DNA of 53,147 nt, taken from Rhodospirillales bacterium (lineage in GTDB: Bacteria; Pseudomonadota; Alphaproteobacteria; Rhodospirillales; Defluviicoccaceae). Positions 25,385 to 32,071 of the stretch are shown here, piece by piece. The position numbers were made by a program, and so were the translations under genes. The notes under the pieces were generated by a model. The model saw only the letters and a list, made by a program, of their open reading frames with translations. It was not told where the DNA came from and made no database searches. The stretch spans positions 1 to 53,147 of the forward strand of contig REEP01000088.1 of assembly GCA_007695045.1 (NCBI GenBank). Direction: 5' to 3'. The stretch's first letter is position 1, and every line of letters begins with the position of its first letter.

Positions 25385-25593
25385 TGGCGAAGATCGCCCG
25401 CCCTTCCACACATTTCCGCCGTCGCCGGTCATCGACGCCGAACCTTGTGGCGACGAGCGCGCCGCCACGGCAACGCGTCCGCGATCCTCCTGCCGATCGG
25501 AGATCCCGAGCCAAGCGGACGACGACGGCCAGCTCCGCCAAGAACCCGACCGTCGCCGTCCTGACCACAACGATCCCGATCACGGAGACCATC

Positions 25594-26130
25594 ATGGCTT
25601 CGACGACTCTGACCGCGGCGTGTGCGGATGCAAGCCTGCCGGCGGTCGGCATGGCGCCGCCGCTCAGCGCCATCCTCTCTCTCGACCTCGGCACCACCAT
25701 GGGGTGGGCCGTGCGCATGGCCGACGGAGCCATTCACAGTGGCGCCGTCTCCTTCCGCCCGAGCCGCTATGACGGCGGTGGCATGCGCTACCTGCGCTTC
25801 CGCAGATGGCTCGACGGTCTCGCCCGCGATGCCGGTGGTCCCGGTGCGGTCTATTTCGAGGAAGTCCGGCGGCACGTCGGCACCGATGCGGCGCATCTCT
25901 ACGGCGGCTTTCTGGCGACACTGACCGCCTGGTGCGAACAGCGCAGCGTCGCTTACGAGGGCGTGCCGGTCGGGACCATCAAGCGCCACGTCACCGGCAA
26001 GGGGAACGCCGACAAGGCGGCGGTGATGACAGCCGTCCGTGCACGGGGCTTTGCGCCCGCCGACGACAACGAGGCCGACGCCATCGCCATCCTGCTCTGG
26101 GCGATTGAGACGCACGGGGGCGTGCGATGA
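25594..26130 (+). CDS. RuvC-like Holliday junction resolvase (phage type)
   Basis: A 178-residue RNase H-fold nuclease. ILSLDLGTTMGWAV near residue 30 gives the first catalytic Asp, VYFEEVRRH gives the Glu, and the C-terminal DDNEADAIAILLWA gives the last acidic pair, matching the RuvC catalytic set. GTIKRHVTGKGNADKAAV is the usual basic loop. It probably resolves branched phage DNA before packaging. ATG 25594 follows ggagacc; the open frame upstream is treated as non-coding. It overlaps the DUF6378 gene by 4 bases. Confidence 0.88.
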   Translation: MASTTLTAACADASLPAVGMAPPLSAILSLDLGTTMGWAVRMADGAIHSGAVSFRPSRYDGGGMRYLRFRRWLDGLARDAGGPGAVYFEEVRRHVGTDAAHLYGGFLATLTAWCEQRSVAYEGVPVGTIKRHVTGKGNADKAAVMTAVRARGFAPADDNEADAIAILLWAIETHGGVR

Positions 26131-26384
26131 CCGCCGAGATGCTGCTGAAGCACGCCGTCGCGGTAGTCGCCAATCGGCGTGAGACCTACGGCTGTCCCCG
26201 CACCAGCATGGAAACGATCGCGAAGCGCTGGTCGCTCACTCTCGGGCACACGGTGACCCCGGCGCAGGTGGCGCTCTGCCTCATCGACCTCAAGCTCGCG
26301 CGCCTCGCGCACGATCCGGCGCACTTCGACAGCATGGTCGATGTCGCCGGCTATGCCGCCGTCCTGCGGGAGGTGGCACGGTGA
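26127..26384 (+). CDS. DUF6378-like phage protein
   Basis: An 85-residue protein. The pattern HAVAVVANRRETYGCPRTSM...VALCLIDLKLARLAHDPAHF-DSMVDVAGYAAV matches DUF6378, a small helical protein common near phage replication genes. The fold resembles all-alpha NTP-pyrophosphohydrolases, but no catalytic site is clear. Coupled by 4-base overlaps on both sides. Confidence 0.8.
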   Translation: MTAEMLLKHAVAVVANRRETYGCPRTSMETIAKRWSLTLGHTVTPAQVALCLIDLKLARLAHDPAHFDSMVDVAGYAAVLREVAR

Positions 26385-26578
26385 GGTGGTTTCCGAAAGG
26401 CTATGGCGGGGAGCGCCGATCCGCCGAAGAGATCAAGCGCGAGGGTTGGCGCGAGCAGGGTCTGCTCGCCGTTGCGGTCGATGACGAGCGGCTCACGTGG
26501 CCCGAGCGCGAGCTCATTCGCCAGCTTGGCGAGCGGCTTTACGGCCGGCGCGCGTCCCAGGAGGCGCGCCATGGCTGA
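26381..26578 (+). CDS. Small phage protein of unknown function
   Basis: A 65-residue basic protein (EEIKREGWREQGLLAVAVDD, then LTWPERELIRQLGERLYG). Similar short proteins sit between DUF6378 and DUF6362 genes in related phages, as far as I recall. It starts with GTG overlapping the preceding TGA and overlaps the next gene by 8 bases. Confidence 0.7.
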   Translation: MRWFPKGYGGERRSAEEIKREGWREQGLLAVAVDDERLTWPERELIRQLGERLYGRRASQEARHG

Positions 26579-27011
26579 GGCACGCTGGACGCCGTCGCTG
26601 GTCGAGGAGCGGCTCGCCGAGGCGGCAAGCGTGCTCAAGCGGCTGCCCGAGCCGAAGTTGCAGGGCTATTACAATCTCTGGCCACGGATCATCTACGAGT
26701 TCAGCGATCTGGTGGGACAGGAGCCCAGGCCGATGCGTGTGCTGCCGTCCCCCGCAGCGATCAGCCGCATGGAGGAGACGCTGACCTGGACCGTCGGGCT
26801 CGCCCCCGTCGACGGCAAGATCGTCTGGATGCGCGCCTTCGGCGAGCGCTGGAAGACCATCTGCTGGACGGTGGGGCTGCAGCGCTCCGCCGCCCACGAG
26901 CACTGGCTCTATGCGCTCTGCGTGATCGCGTGGCGGCTTAATGGGCGGCGGCTCAATCGCAATCATTCGCGGCGCAAAGTGATCGAGATGACCGGAGCGG
27001 CGAAGTGCTGA
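26571..27011 (+). CDS. DUF6362-like protein, possible sigma-like late regulator
   Basis: A 146-residue protein. WTPSLVEERLAEAASVLKRL, LPSPAAISRMEETLTW and RWKTICWTVGLQRSAAHEHW followed by YALCVIAWRLNGR match DUF6362. The last segment looks like a sigma-region-4 helix-turn-helix, so a role in late transcription is plausible. It is the final gene of the early block, followed by a probable terminator, which suits a late-gene switch. The start follows aggagg. Confidence 0.78.
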   Translation: MAEARWTPSLVEERLAEAASVLKRLPEPKLQGYYNLWPRIIYEFSDLVGQEPRPMRVLPSPAAISRMEETLTWTVGLAPVDGKIVWMRAFGERWKTICWTVGLQRSAAHEHWLYALCVIAWRLNGRRLNRNHSRRKVIEMTGAAKC

Positions 27012-27026
27012 GAAGCAAAGAGAAAG

Positions 27027-27045
27027 GTGTCCGGCGGACACTTTT
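27027..27045 (+). terminator. Probable terminator of the early operon
   Basis: Arms GTGTCC and GGACAC enclose a 3-base loop, followed by TTTT, 16 bases after the last early gene. The stem is short (6 bp) and the T-run modest, so an operator is an alternative. Confidence 0.55.
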
Positions 27046-27206
27046 CGCTCGGACAAAATCGGTCGGATCGGCGTAGATTTCGGTCATGCTCAGGTAAGCC
27101 GCGCGCGGATGGCGCCGATCGGCGCGAAGCGCGGGTCCTCCCTGGCCGAGATCGTATGCTGGCGGCAATGGCCCGGAAGCTCGCTACCGCCAGCGACGAA
27201 AACCGA

Positions 27207-27325
27207 GTTACCAGTTACCACCCGACCATTGGCCTCCCTAGGCGCTACAGGCGCGCGGGCGGCGCGGATTCTGGCTTGGCCATAGGCGGTAACCCAACGT
27301 GGTAACCCGCCCGCCCGGTTACCAC
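27207..27325. repeat. GTTACC repeats and a 9-bp inverted repeat upstream of the methyltransferases
   Basis: Two tandem GTTACCA units lie at 27207-27220. A GGTAACC lies at 27289-27295. Perfect arms GTGGTAACC (27299-27307) and GGTTACCAC (27317-27325) are separated by nine bases and end 37 bases before the methyltransferase start. The layout suggests operator sites. The rest of the 351-base gap 27012-27362 shows nothing beyond this and the hairpin at its left end. Confidence 0.6.
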
Positions 27326-27362
27326 CCCCAACCAATAGTCGCCCCTACCGCCCGAAACCATC

Positions 27363-28769
27363 ATGCCGCCTCGGTTGCCCGACAGCGTCGAGCATTGGCC
27401 GCTCGACCGGCTGCGCGCTTACGTGCGCAATCCACGCACGCACTCCGACGAGCAGGTGGCGCAGATTGCGGCGAGCATCGTCGAGTTCGGCTGGACCAAC
27501 CCAGTGCTGGTCGCAGGCGACGGCACCGTGATCGCCGGGCATGGCCGCCTCGAGGCGGCGCGCCGTCTCGGGCTCGATGCCGTGCCGGTCGTGGTGCTCG
27601 ACCACCTGAGCGAGGCGCAGCGCCGGGCCTATGTGATCGCAGACAACAAGCTGGCGCTCAACGCCGGCTGGAACGAGGAGCTGCTCGCGGCCGAGCTGCA
27701 TGCGCTGAACGGCGACGGCTTCGACCTGGCGCTGACCGGTTTCGACGAGGCCGAGCTCGATCGGCTGATGGCGCCGCTCGACGACACGGATGCAATGTCG
27801 TCGGACGGCGACACCGAAGAGGGCGGCGACGCGGACGATGCGCCCGAGCCGCCGCGCAACCCGGTCAGCCGGTCGGGTGATCTCTGGCGGCTCGGCGATC
27901 ATCGGCTGCTCTGTGGCGACAGCACGGACGCGGAGTCTGTTGCCCGGATCATGGATGGCGAGCGCGCGTCGCTGCTGTTCACGAGCCCGCCCTATGGCAA
28001 CCAGCGGAACTACACGACCGGTGGGATCGGCGATTGGGATGCGCTGATGCGCAGCGTCTTCGGCCACCTCGCAGAGGTAATGGCCGGGGACGGACAGGTG
28101 CTCGTCAATCTCGGCCTCGTCCACCGCGACAACGAGTGGCAGCCCTATTGGGAGGGCTGGCTCGCCTGGATGCGGAGCCAAGGCTGGCGGCGCTTCGGCC
28201 TCTACGTCTGGGACCAGGGGCCGGGCCTGCCCGGCGACTGGAACGGCCGGCTCGCACCCGCGTTCGAGCTTCTCTTCCACTTCAACCGCCTCGCGCGGAA
28301 GCCCAACAAGATCGTGCCCTGCAAGTGGGCCGGGCACATCAACGACAGCCACGGCGGCATGCGTGCCAAGGACGGCACCGTGGGCGCGTGGACGCATGCC
28401 GGCCAGGGCGTCCAGGAGACGCGCATCCCCGACAACGTCCTGCGTATCACGCGGCACAAGGCGCGCGGCATCGAGACCGAGCACCCGGCGGTGTTCCCGG
28501 TGGCGCTGCCCGAGTTCGTCATGAGCACCTACTCGGCGGAGGGCGACGTGGTATTCGAGCCGTTCGCGGGATCCGGCACGACGATCATTGCGGGCGAGCG
28601 AACGGGGCGCTCCGTGCGCGCCATCGAGCTTGCGCCGGAATACGTCGACGTCGCGCTCCTGCGCTGGCGCCAGCTGTTTCCCGGAACCAAGGTCGTCCTC
28701 GACGGGGACGGCCGGGCCTTCGAAGCGATCGCCACCGAGCGCGGCGTCGACTTTCACGATGCAGCCTGA
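27363..28769 (+). CDS. ParB-domain DNA methyltransferase, SPPY type
   Basis: A 468-residue fusion. Residues 5-120 are a ParB/sulfiredoxin-like domain (YVRNPRTHSDEQVAQIAASI, VIAGHGRLEAARRLGL). A beta-class amino-methyltransferase follows, with motif IV TSPPYG near residue 208 and the AdoMet motif FEPFAGSGTTII near 400. SPPY is commonest in N4-cytosine enzymes, so m4C is the better guess, but specificity cannot be read. Phages use such enzymes to protect their DNA or to regulate packaging. No restriction nuclease is adjacent. The next gene is a paralogue with a different motif. Confidence 0.88.
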   Translation: MPPRLPDSVEHWPLDRLRAYVRNPRTHSDEQVAQIAASIVEFGWTNPVLVAGDGTVIAGHGRLEAARRLGLDAVPVVVLDHLSEAQRRAYVIADNKLALNAGWNEELLAAELHALNGDGFDLALTGFDEAELDRLMAPLDDTDAMSSDGDTEEGGDADDAPEPPRNPVSRSGDLWRLGDHRLLCGDSTDAESVARIMDGERASLLFTSPPYGNQRNYTTGGIGDWDALMRSVFGHLAEVMAGDGQVLVNLGLVHRDNEWQPYWEGWLAWMRSQGWRRFGLYVWDQGPGLPGDWNGRLAPAFELLFHFNRLARKPNKIVPCKWAGHINDSHGGMRAKDGTVGAWTHAGQGVQETRIPDNVLRITRHKARGIETEHPAVFPVALPEFVMSTYSAEGDVVFEPFAGSGTTIIAGERTGRSVRAIELAPEYVDVALLRWRQLFPGTKVVLDGDGRAFEAIATERGVDFHDAA

Positions 28770-30012
28770 TCATCTGCAGGTCGAGCAGTGGCCGATCGAG
28801 CGGCTGCTGCCCTATGCGGCGAACGCCCGGACCCATCCGGAGGACCAGGTCGCCCAGATCGCTGGATCGATCGCCGAGTTCGGCTTCAACGTCCCGTGCC
28901 TCGTGGATGAGCGCGGCGTGCTGGTGGCCGGCCACGGCCGCTTGCTGGCGGCCCGGCGCCTCGGCCTTGCGGAGGTTCCGGTCATCCGGCTGGGCCATCT
29001 GACCGACGCCCAGGCGCGCGCGTTCCGGATCGCCGACAACCAGATCGCGCTCAATGCCGGATGGGACGACGCGATGCTCGCCGCGGAGGTGGCGCGCCTG
29101 AAGGAGGATGGGATCGATCTCGAACTCCTGGGCTTCGGAGAGGACGAGCTCGACCGCCTGCTCGATGACCTGAACGGGACCGATGGTGCGACGGACGGCG
29201 AGGACGACGTTCCGGAGCCGCCTGTGGAACCCGTCACCCGCCCGGGCGACCTCTGGCGGCTCGGGAAGCATCGGCTGCTCTGCGGCGACGCCACCAGCGC
29301 CAGCGACGTCGAGAGGCTGCTCGCCGGAGCGGTCCCGCATCTGATGGTGACGGACCCGCCCTACGGGGTCGCGTACGATCCCTCCTGGCGCAATGAGGCC
29401 GGCGTGTCGGCGACCGCGCGCACCGGCCGTGTCTCCAATGATGATCGCGCCGACTGGCGCGCGGCCTGGGCGCTATTCCCGGGCGATGTCGCCTATGTCT
29501 GGCATGCGGGCGTCCATGCGCGCATCGTCGCTGAGAGCCTGGAAGCGAGCGGGCTCATGATCCGTTCGCAGATCATGTGGGCGAAGCCGCGCTTCGTGCT
29601 CGGGCGTGGCGATTATCACTGGCAGCACGAGCCGTGCTTCTATGCGGTCCGCAAGGGCGCGAACGGGCACTGGCAGGGCGCGAGAGACCAGTCGACGCTG
29701 TGGACGATCGGCAGCGGCGGCGACGAGGACGAAGCGACCACGCACGGCACGCAGAAGCCGGTCGAGTGCATGCGCCGGCCGATCGTCAACAACAGCAAGC
29801 GCGGCGATCTCGTCTACGAGCCCTTCGCCGGCAGCGGCACGACCGTCGTCGCCGCGGAGAGCATCGGACGAGTCTGCCTCGCGCTGGAGATCGACCCGCG
29901 CTACTGCGACGTGATCGTCGAGCGGTGGCAGGCGTCCACGGGATCGCCCGCGATTCTCGATGGCGATGATCGAAGCTTTGCGGACGTGAAGGACGAGCGG
30001 GCGGCGGCGTGA
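28759..30012 (+). CDS. ParB-domain DNA methyltransferase, DPPY type
   Basis: A 417-residue paralogue of the gene it overlaps by 11 bases. It has the same ParB domain (YAANARTHPEDQVAQIAGSI, VAGHGRLLAARRLGL) and the same bridge to the methyltransferase (RPGDLWRLGKHRLLCGD). Motif IV is DPPYG near residue 199, typical of N6-adenine (or N4-cytosine) enzymes, and the AdoMet motif FAGSGTTVV lies near 355. The DNA context suggests duplication followed by divergence in the target base. Confidence 0.9.
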   Translation: MQPDHLQVEQWPIERLLPYAANARTHPEDQVAQIAGSIAEFGFNVPCLVDERGVLVAGHGRLLAARRLGLAEVPVIRLGHLTDAQARAFRIADNQIALNAGWDDAMLAAEVARLKEDGIDLELLGFGEDELDRLLDDLNGTDGATDGEDDVPEPPVEPVTRPGDLWRLGKHRLLCGDATSASDVERLLAGAVPHLMVTDPPYGVAYDPSWRNEAGVSATARTGRVSNDDRADWRAAWALFPGDVAYVWHAGVHARIVAESLEASGLMIRSQIMWAKPRFVLGRGDYHWQHEPCFYAVRKGANGHWQGARDQSTLWTIGSGGDEDEATTHGTQKPVECMRRPIVNNSKRGDLVYEPFAGSGTTVVAAESIGRVCLALEIDPRYCDVIVERWQASTGSPAILDGDDRSFADVKDERAAA

Positions 30013-30251
30013 GGCAGTCGCGCACCATGTCGCTGGTCGAGGCGATCGCTAACGTGGGCATCGGTTTCGGCGTGGCGGTGCTGGCCCAGATCGCGGTGTT
30101 CCCGCTGTTCGGGCTCGACGTGCCGTTCACCGACAACTTGGCTATCGGCGCGATCTTCACGGGCATGTCGATCATGCGCTCCTACGCGCTGCGCCGCCTG
30201 TTCGAGGCGATCCGCGTTCGGAGCAGTGAGACGACCACCGCCGGGCAGTGA
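30009..30251 (+). CDS. DUF7220-like small membrane protein
   Basis: An 80-residue protein with two hydrophobic helices (about 10-32 and 42-60) and the conserved-looking end SIMRSYALRRLFEAIRV. It starts with GTG overlapping the preceding stop; ATG 30027 is possible. Similar genes occur beside phage methyltransferase or terminase genes. It could influence the membrane during infection, but the function is unknown; it is not an obvious holin. Confidence 0.78.
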   Translation: MRQSRTMSLVEAIANVGIGFGVAVLAQIAVFPLFGLDVPFTDNLAIGAIFTGMSIMRSYALRRLFEAIRVRSSETTTAGQ

Positions 30252-30263
30252 GCCCGGCGGTGG
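30235..30263. terminator. Strong hairpin between convergent genes
   Basis: A perfect 12-bp GC-rich stem, CCACCGCCGGGC paired with GCCCGGCGGTGG around loop agtga, holds the stop codon of the DUF7220 gene in its loop. It lies between a rightward and a leftward gene. There is no T-tract, so termination may depend on Rho or on the hairpin alone. Confidence 0.6.
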
Positions 30264-30279
30264 GATGCAGCCGAGTGGC

Positions 30280-30501
30280 TCAGCTCAACGGCTGGCCGCG
30301 GTAGCGGTGGATGAGCCGCTGGACGGTGTCGTCGTCGTTCTCGCCCGGAAGGCGATGCGCTTCGAGCCGCTCGTAGGTGTCGTCCTCGATCGGCACCGTC
30401 CAGGTGCCGTCCGGCTGTCGCGTCGCCGTCGAGCGGAAGGGCAAGAGGGCGGCTTCGGTGATCGCCCGGTAGGTAGCGTCACTGACCTTGATGGTCCTCA
30501 T
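30280..30501 (-). CDS. Small phage protein of unknown function
   Basis: A 73-residue protein (MRTIKVSDATYRAITEAALL at the start, PGENDDDTVQRLIHRY at the end), shaped like a ribbon-helix-helix/CopG-type antitoxin or regulator. Leftward and just downstream of the DUF3489 gene, so probably co-transcribed. ATG 30501 is chosen over 30516 because the family-like start MRTIKVSD lies there. Confidence 0.7.
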   Translation of the reverse strand: MRTIKVSDATYRAITEAALLPFRSTATRQPDGTWTVPIEDDTYERLEAHRLPGENDDDTVQRLIHRYRGQPLS

Positions 30502-30512
30502 CGGCGCCTCCC

Positions 30513-31085
30513 TCAATCCGCGATCCGGTAGACTCGTCCGCGGCCCTCGACCTTCCCGGAGGTCACGTCGAGCCCGAGCTTCTTCTTGAGCGCGCCGGCG
30601 ATGGCGCCGCGCACGGTGTGGGCCTGCCAGCCGAAGGCGGCGACGATCTCCTCTATGCTGGCGCCTTCCGGTCGCTTCAGCATGCCGATCAGCTGCGCCT
30701 GCTTGCTGCCCTCGCGGGTCTTGCGCGCCGGCGCGGCCGTGGTCGACACGGGCGCGGGCTCGGCAGGCTCTGTGGCCTCGGTGCCGGCGGTCTCGTCCGT
30801 GCCCGCCGTGCCGCCCGCAGGCGCGTCGTCGGGCTCGATGCCGAGGGCTTCAAGCGCGGCGTCGGTCGCCACCAGCGTGATGCCGTGGCCGTCGCCGGCT
30901 TCGCGCCAGATCGGGTCCCCGCGCTTTGCATCGACTTCCGCGATCAGGCCCTTGGCGGCAAGACTCTCGACGACCTTCGCGGCCGCGCCGCCCTTAAGGC
31001 GGTCGGGAAGCGGCAGGATGAGTCGATCGTCCCGCTGGCACGCAGCCGAGAGGATCACGAGTTGCGTATCTGAGAGTTTGGGCAT
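30513..31085 (-). CDS. DUF3489-like protein
   Basis: A 190-residue protein. The N-terminus is a winged-helix-like domain (LSDTQLVILSAACQRDDRLI, VVESLAAKGLIAEV). A Pro/Ala/Thr/Glu-rich linker spans residues 80-120. The DUF3489 C-terminus follows (SKQAQLIGMLKRPEGASIEE, FGWQAHTVRGAIAGALKKKL), also helix-turn-helix-like. Both ends look DNA-binding, so a regulator or chromatin-like role is possible. Such genes are common in alphaproteobacterial phages and islands. Start MPKLSDTQ at 31085. Confidence 0.82.
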   Translation of the reverse strand: MPKLSDTQLVILSAACQRDDRLILPLPDRLKGGAAAKVVESLAAKGLIAEVDAKRGDPIWREAGDGHGITLVATDAALEALGIEPDDAPAGGTAGTDETAGTEATEPAEPAPVSTTAAPARKTREGSKQAQLIGMLKRPEGASIEEIVAAFGWQAHTVRGAIAGALKKKLGLDVTSGKVEGRGRVYRIAD

Positions 31086-31134
31086 TGGGGCAGTCCTTCT
31101 GCTGAAGGGGGCCGGGACCATCCTGGCCCTCCTA

Positions 31135-31171
31135 CTGCCCCGAGCCCCGCCGGCTCCGCCGGTCGGGGCAG
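31135..31171. terminator. Hairpin between two leftward genes
   Basis: Arms CTGCCCCGA and TCGGGGCAG are perfect over 9 bp and enclose a smaller CCGCCGG / CCGGCGG-type element. It lies just downstream of the leftward gene ending at 31190. No T-run is present on the relevant strand, so termination is plausible rather than certain. Confidence 0.5.
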
Positions 31172-31189
31172 AGGCGGGAAACCGCGCTG

Positions 31190-31411
31190 CTATTCGGCGT
31201 GCTCGCCCTCCTTGAAAGCCGCGTCTGTGATGCGCTTCAGCAGTTCGGCGTAGTGTGAAAGCGTCCCGACGTGCCCCCAGTTGATCTCGTCGGGGCTGGT
31301 GTCGAAGTGGTCGTCGCTGAGGGCCCTGAGCCGGTCGAGCATCGCGTCGATCTCCGCCTTCTTCGCGATGAAGGCATCGAGGGCGGTTGGCTTATGCCGG
31401 TTGTGGCGCAT
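31190..31411 (-). CDS. Small phage protein of unknown function
   Basis: A 73-residue protein with a helical first half (LDAFIAKKAEIDAMLDRLRA) and a mixed second half (NWGHVGTLSHYAELLKRITD). ATG 31411 has ggag upstream. It is transcribed leftward, divergently from the terminase genes; the 114 bases between them should hold both promoters. No family is recognised. Confidence 0.65.
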   Translation of the reverse strand: MRHNRHKPTALDAFIAKKAEIDAMLDRLRALSDDHFDTSPDEINWGHVGTLSHYAELLKRITDAAFKEGEHAE

Positions 31412-31525
31412 GGCGGTCTCCATCGTTTGTGCCGCCATAGAGGCGCTGCTTCGGCCCGGAGCCAAGCGGATAAGTGCATCATTTGATTGCTTTTTCCGGG
31501 CCAGAGCGATCATCGGACCAAGGTT

Positions 31526-32071
31526 ATGGGGATCTCGATCCGCGCCTATGCGAGGGCCCGCGGCGTCAGTCACGTGGCGGTGCTCAAGGCCGCCAAGGCC
31601 GGCCGCATTCCGCTGGAGCCGGACGGCACCATCGATCCCGCCAAGGCCGATGCGGCCTGGGCGCGATCGACCGAGCCCGGGCGGTCGCGTGCCAAGCCGG
31701 AGAAGCTGAAGCCCGTCGCCGAAGCGGCGGTCGGTTCGGTGCGCGAGACGCTGAAGGAGCAGGGGCTGCCCGCGAGCGGCAGCGTGACCTTCGTGCAGGC
31801 GCGCACGGCGCACGAGATCGCCAAGGCGCATCTCGCGCGGCTCCGGCTGCAGGAACGCAAGGGCGAGCTCGTCGACCGGGCGCGAGCAACGGCGCTCGTG
31901 TTCCGGCTCGCGCGCGAGGAGCGGGACGCCTGGGCGAACTGGCCAGCGCGGATCGCTGCCCTGATGGCGGCCGAGCTCGGTGTCGAGGCGCACCCGATGC
32001 AGAAGCTTCTGGAGACGCATGTCCGTTCACACCTCGCCGAGCTCGCCGAGGTCCGGCCCGAGTTTCGCTAG
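31526..32071 (+). CDS. Terminase small subunit (Nu1-like)
   Basis: A 181-residue protein. The N-terminal winged helix-turn-helix GISIRAYARARGVSHVAVLK resembles lambda Nu1, which binds the packaging start site. The C-terminal helical part (LVFRLAREERDAWANWPARI) would contact the large subunit, whose gene overlaps by 53 bases, as is usual. ATG 31526 is preceded by aagg; the cos site, if any, should lie just upstream. Confidence 0.82.
   Translation: MGISIRAYARARGVSHVAVLKAAKAGRIPLEPDGTIDPAKADAAWARSTEPGRSRAKPEKLKPVAEAAVGSVRETLKEQGLPASGSVTFVQARTAHEIAKAHLARLRLQERKGELVDRARATALVFRLAREERDAWANWPARIAALMAAELGVEAHPMQKLLETHVRSHLAELAEVRPEFR

Larger units (their letters stand above)
24992..25593. other. 602-base gene-free region with nonamer repeats, candidate replication origin
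   Basis: An open frame crosses this region in phase with the RuvC-like gene, but its content follows the repeats (VATVAPVATHG) and shows no domain. The same repeats occur on both strands and in different frames, which argues that the DNA, not a protein, is conserved. The region also has an 8-bp hairpin and AT-richer islands (tcaattttatctct, acaaatatag). Downstream of 25384 I see nothing further before the next gene. Confidence 0.6.

Noticed and set aside
24988-25593. N-terminal extension of the RuvC-like gene from an ATG overlapping the primase-helicase stop.
   Set aside because: The frame is open and the ATGA overlap fits the style of this phage, but the predicted protein is only a readout of the nonamer repeats (VATVAP...) and low-complexity Arg/Ser. 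The repeats also occur on the other strand and in other frames. The resolvase domain starts only after 25594.
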